A stretch of 64,000 bases of DNA from Phytohabitans rumicis (lineage in GTDB: Bacteria; Actinomycetota; Actinomycetes; Mycobacteriales; Micromonosporaceae), in contig NZ_BLPG01000001.1 of assembly GCF_011764445.1 (NCBI RefSeq), positions 124,001-188,000 on the forward strand. The letters are read 5' to 3'. The notes under the pieces were generated by a model. That model searched no databases and was not told the origin of the DNA. It saw nothing but the letters and a program-made list of their open reading frames with translations. The position numbers were made by a program, and so were the translations under genes. Each line of letters starts with the position of its first letter. The stretch's first letter is position 1. Shown in pieces: positions 1 to 8,576 of this stretch.

Positions 1-363
1 GGGCCGTTGACCGCCCGTCGCGACCGCGCCGCGGGCCGGCTCTGCCCGCAGCCGCGCGTGCGTACGGCGGACGGCGACGTGCCGCTGGACCAGGCCCTCG
101 GCGACGGGTTCGCGGTCGTCACCCGCCGCCCCGACACGGGTAGCGCCTTCGACCCGCGGACGCGTGACTTCTTCGAGGCGCTCGGCACCCGGTTCGTCCA
201 CTGCGACGATCCAGCGCTGCGGCCCCTGTTCGACCGGGCCCGCGCCGAGGCTCTGCTGGTGCGGCCGGACCGGGTGGTCGCCGCCAGCGCCGACCGGGCC
301 GACCTGCGCGGCTGGCGCCACCTCCTGGAGGCCGCCGGGATCACCTCTACGATTTCGGCATGA
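1..363 (+). CDS. FAD-dependent aromatic hydroxylase, C-terminal part (cut by window edge)
   Basis: Only the last ~120 residues are present; the frame is open to base 1. The piece resembles the thioredoxin-like C-terminal domain of MhpA/phenol-hydroxylase type flavoprotein monooxygenases: a PQPRV segment near the start, a DGFAVV-like strand and a final LLVRPDRVVA strand before the end. This domain helps dimerise the enzyme; the FAD and substrate domains lie outside the window. The stop overlaps the start of the TetR gene (ATGA), so the two are probably co-transcribed and the regulator may control this hydroxylase. The family call rests on C-terminal motifs only. Confidence 0.72.
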   Translation, partial: GPLTARRDRAAGRLCPQPRVRTADGDVPLDQALGDGFAVVTRRPDTGSAFDPRTRDFFEALGTRFVHCDDPALRPLFDRARAEALLVRPDRVVAASADRADLRGWRHLLEAAGITSTISA

Positions 364-995
364 CGCAGGCGGCATCCGGAAATCGTCTGGACCGGCGCAA
401 GGCACGCACCCGCGCCGCGCTGGTGTCGGCCGCCCGGGCGCTGCTGACCTCCCGCGATCCGGGCGAAGTCAGCATCCAGGAGATCACCGACGCGGCCGAC
501 GTGGGCTTCGGGTCCTTCTACAACCACTTCACGTCGAAGCAGGAGCTCTTCGAGGCGGCCGTGGACGAGGTCATCGAGGAGCACGGCGCGATGCTGGACG
601 AGGTCACCGCGGACATCCGCGATCCGGCCGAGGTCTTCGCCGCGTCGGTGCGCATCACCGCGCGGTTCCCGAAGACGCAGCCCGAGATGGCGAAGATCAT
701 CGACCGGGTCGGGCCGCGCTACCTCACCGCGTCGCACGGGCTGGCGCCGCGGGCGCTGCGCGATCTGCTGCACGCCCGGGACGCCGGCCGGCTCGCGTTC
801 GCCGACCCGACCGTGGCCATCGCGTGCGCCGGCGGCGCCCTGCTGGGCGTGCTGCACCTGAGCCTGTTCCAGCAGCAGGCGTCCGCCATCGACCACGCCG
901 CGGACGAGCTCGCCGTCAGCCTGCTGCGGATGTTCGGACTGGCCGAGGCCGACGCCCGCGAGGTGGCCGGCCGCCCGCTGCCGCGCTCACGCTGA
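360..995 (+). CDS. TetR-family transcriptional regulator
   Basis: 211 residues, a normal TetR length. The N-terminal helix-turn-helix is clear at about residues 14-60: a TRAALVSAARALL helix, then VSIQEITDAADVGFGSFYNHF, where the SFYNHF recognition end is characteristic. The C-terminal part is all-helical and presumably binds a ligand. It starts inside the stop codon of the upstream flavin hydroxylase (ATGA overlap), so translational coupling is likely, and by TetR precedent it may repress the hydroxylase operon. No ligand can be inferred. Confidence 0.9.
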   Translation: MTQAASGNRLDRRKARTRAALVSAARALLTSRDPGEVSIQEITDAADVGFGSFYNHFTSKQELFEAAVDEVIEEHGAMLDEVTADIRDPAEVFAASVRITARFPKTQPEMAKIIDRVGPRYLTASHGLAPRALRDLLHARDAGRLAFADPTVAIACAGGALLGVLHLSLFQQQASAIDHAADELAVSLLRMFGLAEADAREVAGRPLPRSR

Positions 996-996
996 C

Positions 997-1009
997 CCCG
1001 CCTCGCGGG
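997..1009. terminator. Short hairpin between convergent genes
   Basis: A five-base-pair CCCGC/GCGGG stem with a three-base loop lies just after the TetR stop and before the end of the convergent MarR gene. It could serve both genes, but it is short and has no U-tract, so it is a weak candidate. Confidence 0.3.
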
Positions 1010-1021
1010 CTGAGCCGCCGG

Positions 1022-1507
1022 TCAAGCGCTGGCGGACAGGTCGTGCGTGGCGGTACGGCCGGCGCCGGTGGCCTTGGCCAGGAAGTCGGCCACTAGCCGC
1101 AGTTGCCCGTCGTCGTACTCGGCGCAGATGGCGTCCATCGCCGTGTTCATCCCGGCGAAGAGGCCGAACATCTCCTTGCCGCGGTCCGGCAGCGCGCGGA
1201 CGATGACAGCGCGCCGGTCCGCGGCGTCACGCTCGCGCACGATCCAGCCGGCGCGCTCCAGCCGGTCCAGGATGCCGGTCATGGTGGCCGGGTGCAGGCC
1301 GGCCAGGCGGGCCAGGGCGGTCGGGCTCAGCGGCCCCTGCCGGCTGACGAGGTCGAGACAGTCCATGTCGATGTCCTTGAGGTCGAGGTGGGTCCCGACC
1401 TGGCGGTTCAGCATCGACAGCTGGTTGTGCAGGTCGCGCATCGACTCCTTGATCTGCGTGGTGAGGCGCCGCCGGGCACGCTGATCCCCTGATGTTACGT
1501 GACTCAT
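1022..1507 (-). CDS. MarR-family transcriptional regulator
   Basis: 161 residues with a typical MarR winged helix in the middle: LSPTALARLAGLHPATMTGI as the helix-turn-helix, LDRLERAGWIVRERDAADRR as the wing with the conserved DRR. It is divergent from the NAD(P)-binding protein gene at 1585, with an AT-rich 77-base intergenic region holding overlapping promoters. MarR proteins usually bind such shared regions and regulate both genes in response to small phenolic or oxidising ligands; that control is inferred here. Confidence 0.9.
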   Translation of the reverse strand: MSHVTSGDQRARRRLTTQIKESMRDLHNQLSMLNRQVGTHLDLKDIDMDCLDLVSRQGPLSPTALARLAGLHPATMTGILDRLERAGWIVRERDAADRRAVIVRALPDRGKEMFGLFAGMNTAMDAICAEYDDGQLRLVADFLAKATGAGRTATHDLSASA

Positions 1508-1508
1508 A

Positions 1509-1536
1509 TTGTCTCGATCCCGAACTCAACTAATAT
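1509..1536 (+). promoter_or_regulatory. Candidate sigma70-type promoter for the 1585 gene
   Basis: TTGTCT at 1509-1514 and TAATAT at 1531-1536 are separated by 16 bases, unusually AT-rich for this genome. They sit about 50 bases ahead of the start at 1585 and overlap the MarR gene start region, so MarR binding here would affect both directions. Confidence 0.5.
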
Positions 1537-1584
1537 GGTTCTCAAATAATACGGCATCGAGAGTCCCAGAGAGGGGCAGGACCG

Positions 1585-2253
1585 ATGAGACTCACGATCG
1601 TGGCCGCCACCGGCGGCATCGGACGGCACCTGGTCGAGCAGGCGGTGGCCGGCGGGCACGAGGTGACCGCCGTCGCGCGCCGCCCCCGCGACCTTCCGCC
1701 CGGCATCCGCACCGTCGCCGTCGACCTCGCCGCGCCGGACCCGCGGGCGCTGGCCTCGGCCGTCCGCGGCGCCGACGCCGTGCTGTCCGGGCTCGGCCCG
1801 CGCGACCCGCGCACGGACGTCGGCATCACCTCGGGCGGCACCCGCGCGATCGTCGCGGCCATGCAGGCCGAGCACGTCCGGCGGATCATCATCGTCAGCG
1901 CCGCACCGGTCGGACCGGTGCCCGTGCCCGGCCAGCCGAAGCCGCCCCGGCACGATCCGGGCGACGGCTTCTTCATGCGCCACCTGGGCAGCCGGTTCGC
2001 CCGCGCGCTGTTCGGCAAGCACTACGCCGACCTCGCCCTGACCGAGCAGATCCTGCGCGACAGCGGTCTGGAGTGGACGGTGTCCCGCCCGCCGAAGCTC
2101 ATCGACAAGCCGCTGACCGGCACGTACCGGGTGGCGCTGAACCGCAACATCCGCGGCGGGTTCTCCGTGCCCCGCGCCGACGTGGCCCACCATATGCTCC
2201 GCATGGTGGACCAACCCGAGACCGTCAAGCAGGTCGTCGGCGTCGCGAGCTGA
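1585..2253 (+). CDS. NAD(P)-binding NmrA/SDR-like protein
   Basis: 222 residues with an N-terminal Rossmann motif MRLTIVAATGGIGRHLVEQA (TGGIGRH in place of TGATGxxG), then alternating strands and helices as in atypical short-chain dehydrogenases of the NmrA/NAD(P)H-binding group. There is no clear YxxxK pair, so it could be a redox sensor or a reductase on a small substrate. The start has an AG-rich ribosome site (GAGAGGGGCAGGA). It is divergent from a MarR gene, an arrangement common for stress-responsive quinone or NAD(P)H modules. Confidence 0.8.
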   Translation: MRLTIVAATGGIGRHLVEQAVAGGHEVTAVARRPRDLPPGIRTVAVDLAAPDPRALASAVRGADAVLSGLGPRDPRTDVGITSGGTRAIVAAMQAEHVRRIIIVSAAPVGPVPVPGQPKPPRHDPGDGFFMRHLGSRFARALFGKHYADLALTEQILRDSGLEWTVSRPPKLIDKPLTGTYRVALNRNIRGGFSVPRADVAHHMLRMVDQPETVKQVVGVAS

Positions 2254-2266
2254 CACACTCGGCGGT

Positions 2267-3994
2267 ATGGACCCGTCCGCCGCAGCCCGCGAGCGCGCCG
2301 GCGCGTACCTGCGAGCCGGGGAGGAGCTGTCCCAGCTCCAGCTGGCGGCCCGCCGCGCCGGGGCGGACCAGCTCGCCGACCGGTTCGCCTACGACGGTGG
2401 CCTACCGTGGACGGCGCGGTGGCTGTTGCCGGTCGAGGAGACGCACCACCGCACGCTCGCCGCGCTGCGCGGGCCGGTCGTGGCACTGTGGACGGTCCGC
2501 GGGATCGTCGGCGCCGTCGCCGCGTCCGGCGAGTACGGGGTGTGGGACCTCGACAGCGGCGACCCCCTCGCGCACGGGCACGGCGCCGTGGAGGTGGGCG
2601 CCACCACCGTCACCGGCCGGCACGTCCTGGCCGCCACCGACGAGACCGGGCTGCGGCTGTGGGAGGCCGTGGACGGCGCCCCGGTCGAGCGGGACCGGGT
2701 CGCCGTGGTCCTGCGGCCGCGGTCCCTGCGGGCCGTCACGCCGCGCGACGGGGATCCGCTGCTGGTCGGCGTCGAGCAGACCGTCTACGTCGACGACTGG
2801 ACCATGATGGACTCCACCACGACCGCCGGCGGCGTACGCGCGTGGGCGATCGCCGGCGACCCGCCCCGGCTGCGCGAGTGCCAACCGCCGCCGCTGCCGC
2901 ACCCGCCGCGGGTCGACGCCCGGTATCCGGCGGTGTCGGTGCTCGCTCACGCCGAGACCTGCCTGCTCACCGGCGGCCTCGACGGCGTCCTGCGGGCCTG
3001 GGAGCCGGCCGGGCGCCCGGACCCGCCCCCGGTACCGGTCGCGTCGCCGACGGCCGCCGCCTGCGCCACCCGGTCCGACGGGCGGCGGATCGCCGTGGTC
3101 ACCCACGACAACCGGCGGGTCGGCGCCTGGGACCTGGTCGAGGGCGCGCCGCCGCCGGACGCGCTGCACGACGCGCACTACGCCGTCGGGGTCGCCTGCG
3201 TACGGGCGCCCGGCGGGCCGCTTCTCGCGGTGACGGCCGGCCTCGACGGGCGGATGTGCGTGTTCGACGTGGACACCGGTGCCCTGCTGCGCACGGTCGT
3301 CATGCCGGTGGCCGATCCGCTGCCCGGCACCGGCAGCTACCGCCCGCCCGGAGTGCCGGCGCCGGAGCCGGGCCCCGAGCCGGTGCGCGCCGTCGCCGCC
3401 ACGGTGCTGCCGGACGGCCGCGCGGTCGCCGTCACCGTCGGAGACCTGGGCTGGCTGCGCTGGTGGTGCCCGCTGACCGGGGCGGCGCTCGGCGCCGTCC
3501 GGCTGAGCCAGGGCGGCCGGGCCGTCGCGTGCGGTCGCCGCCCGGTCCTCGCCGTCACGACCGGGCACGTGCTGCGCGTGTACGACGTGACGACCGCCCA
3601 ACCGACCGCCGCCATCCCGGTCAGCGGGCCGCATGCCCTGTCCGCCCTGGCGATCCTCGACGACCTGGTCGTCGCGCTCGACGACACGGGCCGCCTGCAC
3701 CGGTACCGGTTGCCGGACGGCGCGCCGGTGGGCGATCCGCTGCACGGGCACTACCGGGACGCCCGGACCGTCGCGTGTGGACGGCACCCGGACGGGCGCG
3801 CGATCGCGGTCTCCGGCGGCTTCGACGGCACGGTACGGGTCTGGGACCTGGACGCCGGTACGCGGCTGCACCGGATCCCGATGGAGCACCCGGTCTACGC
3901 CGTCGCCCTCGCCGACGACGGCGCCATCCTGGTCGGTATGCAAAGCGCAATCGGTGTCCTGCGCCTACACCCGGCTGTCCGGAGTGGACGGTAG
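2267..3994 (+). CDS. WD40-repeat (beta-propeller) protein
   Basis: 575 residues made mostly of WD40-like blades, seen as recurring W-D or W-x-L endings: YGVWDLDSGD, GLRLWEAVDG, GVLRAWEPAG, RVGAWDLVEG, GRMCVFDVDTG, GTVRVWDLDAG. There is no signal peptide, kinase or NACHT domain, so it is a free-standing cytoplasmic propeller, probably a protein-interaction scaffold. It begins 13 bases after the upstream stop. Its 3' end converges on the HEAT-like gene and, as read here, overlaps it by 100 bases; the overlap disappears if the neighbour carries one missing base (see that entry). The partner is unknown. Confidence 0.85.
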   Translation: MDPSAAARERAGAYLRAGEELSQLQLAARRAGADQLADRFAYDGGLPWTARWLLPVEETHHRTLAALRGPVVALWTVRGIVGAVAASGEYGVWDLDSGDPLAHGHGAVEVGATTVTGRHVLAATDETGLRLWEAVDGAPVERDRVAVVLRPRSLRAVTPRDGDPLLVGVEQTVYVDDWTMMDSTTTAGGVRAWAIAGDPPRLRECQPPPLPHPPRVDARYPAVSVLAHAETCLLTGGLDGVLRAWEPAGRPDPPPVPVASPTAAACATRSDGRRIAVVTHDNRRVGAWDLVEGAPPPDALHDAHYAVGVACVRAPGGPLLAVTAGLDGRMCVFDVDTGALLRTVVMPVADPLPGTGSYRPPGVPAPEPGPEPVRAVAATVLPDGRAVAVTVGDLGWLRWWCPLTGAALGAVRLSQGGRAVACGRRPVLAVTTGHVLRVYDVTTAQPTAAIPVSGPHALSALAILDDLVVALDDTGRLHRYRLPDGAPVGDPLHGHYRDARTVACGRHPDGRAIAVSGGFDGTVRVWDLDAGTRLHRIPMEHPVYAVALADDGAILVGMQSAIGVLRLHPAVRSGR

Positions 3995-5493
3995 GCGTCA
4001 GCGGGGTCCTCCCCCAGGTCCTCGCCGTCCAGCAGCAGCCGGCGCACCGGATCCGACGGCACCGGGTCCACCCCGGCGCGGATCAGCCGGGCGGTGTACA
4101 GGTGCACCAGACGGGTCAGCTCCCGCGCCCGCCGCGCGGCGACGACCGGCCCGCGTACCGGGTCGACACGGCTCCACAGTGGATCGCGGCGGGCCGCCTG
4201 CGCGGCCGTACCCGCGGCGGCGCGCATGGCGTCGCGGACGTCGCCGGAAAGGGCGGCGCCCAGGCAGTCCCAGACCTCCTCGATCCGCGGCGCGTCGGGG
4301 TCGCCGACCGACCCGGCCGCGGCGTCCAGCTCGGCCCGTAGCGCGCCGCGCGTCGCCTCGCCGGGCCGCGCCAGCCACGCCCGCAGGCATCCGAGCGCCC
4401 GGGTCTCCCCCTGGTCCGGCGCGGCGGCGATCCGCGGCTCGATCGCGGCGGCGGCCTGGCGCAGGACCTCCCGACCCAGCCGCGCCCGCTGCGGGCCGTC
4501 CAGTCCGTCGACCGGATCCGGCCGGGCACCGGTGTCCGGCGGCGGCTCGACGGCGAGCGCGCCATCCAGCGCCCACCGCTGCCCATCTTGGCGGGTGTGG
4601 CGGCGCATCCGCTCCAGCACGGCCCGCAGCTCGGGCGCGTGGGTCAGCAGGTGCCGGTAGCCCAGCAGCCCGATCAGCTTGCGCTCGTCGGGCTCGGTCA
4701 GGACGCGCACCGCGATCGCCGCGCCGACCGCCGCGTCGTCCACGCCGCGCAGCGCTTCGCACGCCTGGCTTCGCGTGTACGGCGCGGCGTCGGCGAAGAA
4801 CCCGGCCACGGCCAGCGCGTTGGGCCGGTCCCGGCGACGGCGTACCAGGCAGGACAGCAGCATGGCCCGCGCCCGCGGGTCACGCTCCACCCGCGCCGCC
4901 GCGATGAACGGCTCGCTGCCGACCGGCGTGAACCGCAGCGACCGGGCGGCCACGGTGCGCACCGAGGGCGCGGGGTCCTCGCGCAGGAGCCGCAGGCAGA
5001 CGTCCAGGTCCAGCACCGTCGCCGGCACCTCCAGCGCCTCCACCCGCACCGCCGCCGCGGGGTCGGTGACGAACCGCGCGCTGAACTCCCCCGTCCGGTC
5101 GATCGACAGCACCGCTCGGACGGCACGCAGCCGTACCCGGTCCTCGGCGTGCGTCTCCAACTCCCGCCGCAGCGGCTCGTACTTCGGCCCGAGGAAGTGC
5201 AGCAGGGTGGCGACCCGGTCGTCGTCCAGGTCCAGGTCGAGCGCCGCCGCCCGGATCCGCGGGTCGTCCTCCTGCCGCCGGCCCAGGATCCGGCCCAGCG
5301 CCTGCGCCGCGGCGTCGCCGACGTGCTCGTACACCTCGGCGATCCCGCCTTCCGTACGGACCTCGGCGGTGTCGTGCAGCGCCATCTCCAGCAGCGGGTC
5401 CACCAGCCCCAGGTCGCCGGAGATCGCGGCGCGGCGGGCCGCGGCCAGCCGTACCTCGTCGTCCGGATGCCCGAGTCGGTCGCGCAGCGACAT
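3895..5493 (-). CDS. HEAT-like helical repeat protein
   Basis: 532 residues as read. The N-terminal third has HEAT/PBS-lyase-like repeats (DRLGHPDDEVRLAAARRAA; LDLDDDRVATLLHFLG; RTVAARSLRF), each a pair of helices with Asp/Arg at the turn. No catalytic motif is visible, so it is probably a binding scaffold. The last ~33 codons overlap the WD40 gene on the other strand and read like non-coding sequence. One extra base in the five-C run at 4011-4015 would put a stop at 3998, just beyond the WD40 stop; I consider that the true end more likely. The convergent WD40/HEAT pairing suggests, but does not prove, a shared role. Confidence 0.72.
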   Translation of the reverse strand: MSLRDRLGHPDDEVRLAAARRAAISGDLGLVDPLLEMALHDTAEVRTEGGIAEVYEHVGDAAAQALGRILGRRQEDDPRIRAAALDLDLDDDRVATLLHFLGPKYEPLRRELETHAEDRVRLRAVRAVLSIDRTGEFSARFVTDPAAAVRVEALEVPATVLDLDVCLRLLREDPAPSVRTVAARSLRFTPVGSEPFIAAARVERDPRARAMLLSCLVRRRRDRPNALAVAGFFADAAPYTRSQACEALRGVDDAAVGAAIAVRVLTEPDERKLIGLLGYRHLLTHAPELRAVLERMRRHTRQDGQRWALDGALAVEPPPDTGARPDPVDGLDGPQRARLGREVLRQAAAAIEPRIAAAPDQGETRALGCLRAWLARPGEATRGALRAELDAAAGSVGDPDAPRIEEVWDCLGAALSGDVRDAMRAAAGTAAQAARRDPLWSRVDPVRGPVVAARRARELTRLVHLYTARLIRAGVDPVPSDPVRRLLLDGEDLGEDPADAYRPLRTAGCRRRTPIALCIPTRMAPSSARATA

Positions 5494-5564
5494 GCCCGCC
5501 TCCCCCTGCCAGGCAGCCCAGAATAGCCGGACATCGAGTCCACCGGATGCGGCAAGCTTGACCG

Positions 5565-6110
5565 ATGTACACGATTTCCCTGGGCGACGACGGCGCGCAG
5601 CTGCGCCCGCTGGAGCCGTGGCGGGCCGAGGAGTTCCTGGCCCACATCGACCGCGGGCGCGAGTTCATCGGGCGGTACGTCGGACTCCCGGACGTCGTCA
5701 CGAGCCCGCAGTCGAGCCGCGCGTTCCTCCAGTCGTACGCGGACAAGGCCGCGGCCGACGCCGGGCGGATCTACGGCATCTGGACGGACGGCACACTGGT
5801 CGGCGGGGTGCTGTTCAAGACGATGGACGTCGAGCGCGGGACCGCGGAGGCCGGCTGCTGGCTGGAACCGTCGGCGGCGGGCAAGGGGCTGGTCACCCGG
5901 GCCGCCCGCGTGATCATCGACTGGGCCATCGACGAGCGCGGCATCCACCGCGTGGAATGGCTGGTCGCCGCGGCGAACGAGGCCAGCATCGCGGTGGCAC
6001 GGCGGCTCGGGATGAGCAAGGACGGCGTGCTGCGGGAGAGCTACGCGCACCGGGGCGAGCGGCACGACATCGAGGTCTGGTCGGTGCTCGCGCCGGAGTG
6101 GCGCCGTTAG
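5565..6110 (+). CDS. GNAT N-acetyltransferase, RimJ/RimL type
   Basis: 181 residues with the GNAT order: an N-terminal strand (LRPLEPWRAEEFLAHIDR), a central GVLFKTMDVERGTAEAGCWL strand pair, the acetyl-CoA loop in SAAGKGLVTRAARVIIDWAI (Q/RxxGxG/A equivalent AAGKG), and a final VAAANEASIAVARRLGMSKDG motif typical of RimJ/RimL and SpeG-like enzymes. It probably acetylates a protein alpha-amine or a small amine; the substrate cannot be told. Start is ATG at 5565; ligA follows after 38 bases on the same strand. Confidence 0.88.
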   Translation: MYTISLGDDGAQLRPLEPWRAEEFLAHIDRGREFIGRYVGLPDVVTSPQSSRAFLQSYADKAAADAGRIYGIWTDGTLVGGVLFKTMDVERGTAEAGCWLEPSAAGKGLVTRAARVIIDWAIDERGIHRVEWLVAAANEASIAVARRLGMSKDGVLRESYAHRGERHDIEVWSVLAPEWRR

Positions 6111-6148
6111 GCTGCGACTATTCGGCAACCGAGCGGGGGTGGGTGGCG

Positions 6149-8239
6149 ATGGCGTCGGTGGACTCCGTCGATCCGGTCGTGGACGCGGCGCGGGCCGTGC
6201 CGCTGGCGTCGGCGCAGGCGTACCAGGAGGCGGTCGACCAGCTCCGGGCGGCCGCGGCGGCGTACTACAGCGGGCCCGACCTGGACATGGACGACGCCAC
6301 CTACGACGGGGTGATGGCGCGGGTGGCGGCGACCGAGGCCGCCCACCCGGAGTGGAAGGACGCGCGGTCACCGACCGAGACGGTGGGTGCCGGCGGGGGC
6401 GTCGGCGGCGACATCGTGCACAGCGAGCCGATGCTCAGCCTCGATAACGTCTTCGGCGAGGAGGCGCTGCGCAAGTGGGCCGCCCGGCTCGACAAGGTGA
6501 TCGGCCACCCGGCCGGCGGCTACACGGTCGAGCCGAAGATCGACGGCCTCGCGATCGCCGCGCGGTACGCCGGCGGCGAGCTGACGCTCGTCGCCACCCG
6601 CGGCGATGGCCGGGCCGGCGAGGACGTCACCGGCCAGGCCCGCCGGGCTGCTGGGCTCCCGGCCCGGCTGCGCGAGCCGGTGACGCTCGAGGTCCGCGGT
6701 GAGGTCTTCATGACCGACGCGGACTTCGCCACGGCCAACGCGCTGCGCACCGGGCACGGCGAGCCGGCGTTCGCGCACCCGCGCAGCGCCGCGGCGGGCA
6801 CCCTGCGCGCGCAGGACCGGGCGTACGACGCCCCGCTGTCCTTCCTGGCGTACGCGGTGCACGGGCTCGACGGCGGCGACGGCGAGCCGATGCCGCACTC
6901 CGCCGCCATGGCGCTCATCGAGGAGCTGGGCGTCGCCACGACCGCCGGGTCGCCGGCCGGCATGCCGGTGTGCGCGACGATCGACGAGGTGGTCACCGCG
7001 GTGCAGGCGCTCACGGCCGCGCGGGGCACGCTCGGCTTCGGCGTCGACGGCGCGGTCATCAAGGCCGACCAGCCCGCCGACCGGGCCGCCGCCGGGTCGT
7101 CCAGCCGCGCGCCGCGCTGGGGCATCGCCTACAAGTACCCGGCGGACACCCGCACCACGACGCTGCTGCGCATCGAGGTCCAGGTCGGCCGCACCGGCGT
7201 CATCACGCCCGTGGCCGTTCTCGATCCGGTACAGATCAGCGGCGTCATCGTCACGTCCGCGACGCTGCACAACTTCGACGACCTGGTCCGCCGCAACGTA
7301 CGGGCCGGCGACACCGTCTTCGTCCGCCGGGCCGGCGACGTCATCCCCGAGGTGACCGGCGCCCAGCTCGACCTGCGCCCGGCCGACTCGGTGCCGTTCG
7401 AGCCGCCCACCCACTGCCCGCGCTGCGGCGGCGACATCGACCGTGCCCAGAAGCGCTGGCGCTGCACCCGCGGCCGGGCCTGCGGCGCGCACGAGTCGCT
7501 GGCCTACTACGCCGCCCGCACGTCGGTGGACATCGAAGGGCTCGGCGACAAGATCATCGACGCAGTGGTCAAGGCCGGTCTGGTCACCGACCCCGCCGAC
7601 CTGTACGACCTCGACGTGCCCGCCCTGGCCGCCCTGGAGCGGCTCGGCGAGGTGTCCGCCACCAAGCTCGTCGCCAACATCCAGGCGTCCAAGGCCCAGC
7701 CGCTGTCCCGCGTGCTCACCGGCCTCGGCGTACGGATGACCGGCCGGTCCATGTCCCGGCGGCTGGCCCGGCACTTCGGCACCATGGACGCGCTGCTCGC
7801 CGCCACCGTGGAGGACCTGCAACGGGTCGAGGGCGTCGGCCCGGAGCGCGCGGTCACCATCGCCGCCGAACTGGTCGAGCTGACCCCCGTCATCCGCAAG
7901 CTCGCCGACCGCGGCCTCGCCATGACCGAGCCCGACGCCACCGTCCACGACGTACCGCCCGAGGGTGCCGCGCTGCTGCCCCTGCAGCGCCCGGACGGCA
8001 CGCCGATGACCGTGGTCGTCACCGGCTCCGTGCCCGGCCTCACCCGCGACGAGGGCAACGAGGCCGTCGAACGCCTCGGCGGCCGGTCGTCCGGCTCGGT
8101 CTCCAAGAAGACGGACCTCGTCGTCGTCGGCGACGGCGCCGGCTCCAAGGCCGACAAGGCCGCCCAACTGGGCATCCGCGTCATGCCGGCGGCCGACTTC
8201 GCCGCCCTCATCCACGAGATCCAGAACCCCGCCCTCTGA
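6149..8239 (+). CDS. ligA: NAD-dependent DNA ligase LigA
   Basis: 696 residues, the usual LigA length. Domains in order: an NMN-binding Ia region (about 20-70, YYSGPDLDMDDATYDGVMARV); the PMLSLDNVF segment (94-102); the adenylation core with EPKIDGLA, active lysine at about 130; the OB fold; a four-cysteine zinc finger (about 421-447, CPRC...WRCTRGRAC); helix-hairpin-helix repeats including VEGVGPERA; and a BRCT domain (about 612-690, VVVTGSVPGLTRDE). It seals nicks in replication and repair. ATG at 6149 is chosen because it precedes the NMN domain; the frame is open far upstream but reads as noise. Some motifs are divergent (KIDGLAIA, GRAC spacing), so this could be a second, accessory LigA. 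Confidence 0.92.
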   Translation: MASVDSVDPVVDAARAVPLASAQAYQEAVDQLRAAAAAYYSGPDLDMDDATYDGVMARVAATEAAHPEWKDARSPTETVGAGGGVGGDIVHSEPMLSLDNVFGEEALRKWAARLDKVIGHPAGGYTVEPKIDGLAIAARYAGGELTLVATRGDGRAGEDVTGQARRAAGLPARLREPVTLEVRGEVFMTDADFATANALRTGHGEPAFAHPRSAAAGTLRAQDRAYDAPLSFLAYAVHGLDGGDGEPMPHSAAMALIEELGVATTAGSPAGMPVCATIDEVVTAVQALTAARGTLGFGVDGAVIKADQPADRAAAGSSSRAPRWGIAYKYPADTRTTTLLRIEVQVGRTGVITPVAVLDPVQISGVIVTSATLHNFDDLVRRNVRAGDTVFVRRAGDVIPEVTGAQLDLRPADSVPFEPPTHCPRCGGDIDRAQKRWRCTRGRACGAHESLAYYAARTSVDIEGLGDKIIDAVVKAGLVTDPADLYDLDVPALAALERLGEVSATKLVANIQASKAQPLSRVLTGLGVRMTGRSMSRRLARHFGTMDALLAATVEDLQRVEGVGPERAVTIAAELVELTPVIRKLADRGLAMTEPDATVHDVPPEGAALLPLQRPDGTPMTVVVTGSVPGLTRDEGNEAVERLGGRSSGSVSKKTDLVVVGDGAGSKADKAAQLGIRVMPAADFAALIHEIQNPAL

Positions 8240-8285
8240 CCCCGCCCCTGACCCGGCCCGCGGCCCCGGCGCCGGGCGCCGCGCC

Positions 8286-8450
8286 GATCAAGGCTTTGCC
8301 CGTCGATCAAGGCTTTGCCCGTCGATCAAGGCTTTGCCCGTCGATCAAGGGCGAACGGTCGTGGTTCGATCTCCGATTCACGACCATATGCCCTTGATCG
8401 ACGCGGAAAGCCTTGATCGATGCGCGAAGTCCTTGATCGGCGTGCGAAGG
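8286..8450. repeat. GATCAAGG repeat cluster: 19-bp tandem units plus an imperfect palindrome
   Basis: Three head-to-tail copies of the 19-bp unit GATCAAGGCTTTGCCCGTC start at 8286, 8305 and 8324, with a fourth partial at 8343. They run into an imperfect hairpin: left arm 8340-8363 pairs with 8379-8402 with a four-base mismatch in mid-stem. Further inverted CCTTGATCG units follow to about 8450. The same family recurs at 60966-61145 and 61264-61365. It fills most of the 337-base gap after ligA; no gene is seen here. Confidence 0.85.
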
Positions 8451-8503
8451 CCGCGGACGGCGGTACGCGGCGGCGCGTGTGACGGGGGCACACCGCTTGG
8501 TTG

Positions 8504-8555
8504 TTGAAGTTTCAAGGTCAAGGGCTGGAGACTGGCGACGCAGTTGAAGCTTCAA
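8504..8555. promoter_or_regulatory. Twin TTGAAGYTTCAA palindromes, candidate MarR-type operators
   Basis: TTGAAGTTTCAA at 8504-8515 and the perfect palindrome TTGAAGCTTCAA at 8544-8555 are 40 bp apart, four helical turns, so both face the same side of DNA. The second ends 21 bases before the GTG start of the membrane protein gene. Short TTGAA/TTCAA dyads are typical of MarR/DUF24-type regulators. The regulator is not adjacent; the MarR at 1022 lacks this motif in its own upstream region. Confidence 0.6.
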
Positions 8556-8576
8556 ACGAACCCCGGAGGAACCGCC

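Noticed and set aside
4679-6148. Long open frame continuing upstream of the ligA start
   Set aside because: It is antisense to the HEAT-like gene and overlaps the GNAT gene; the composition is a high-GC shadow and no LigA-like sequence precedes 6149.
8286-8342. Regularly spaced repeats that might be a CRISPR array
   Set aside because: The period is 19 bp with no variable spacers, the units are part of a dispersed palindromic family, and no cas gene is nearby.
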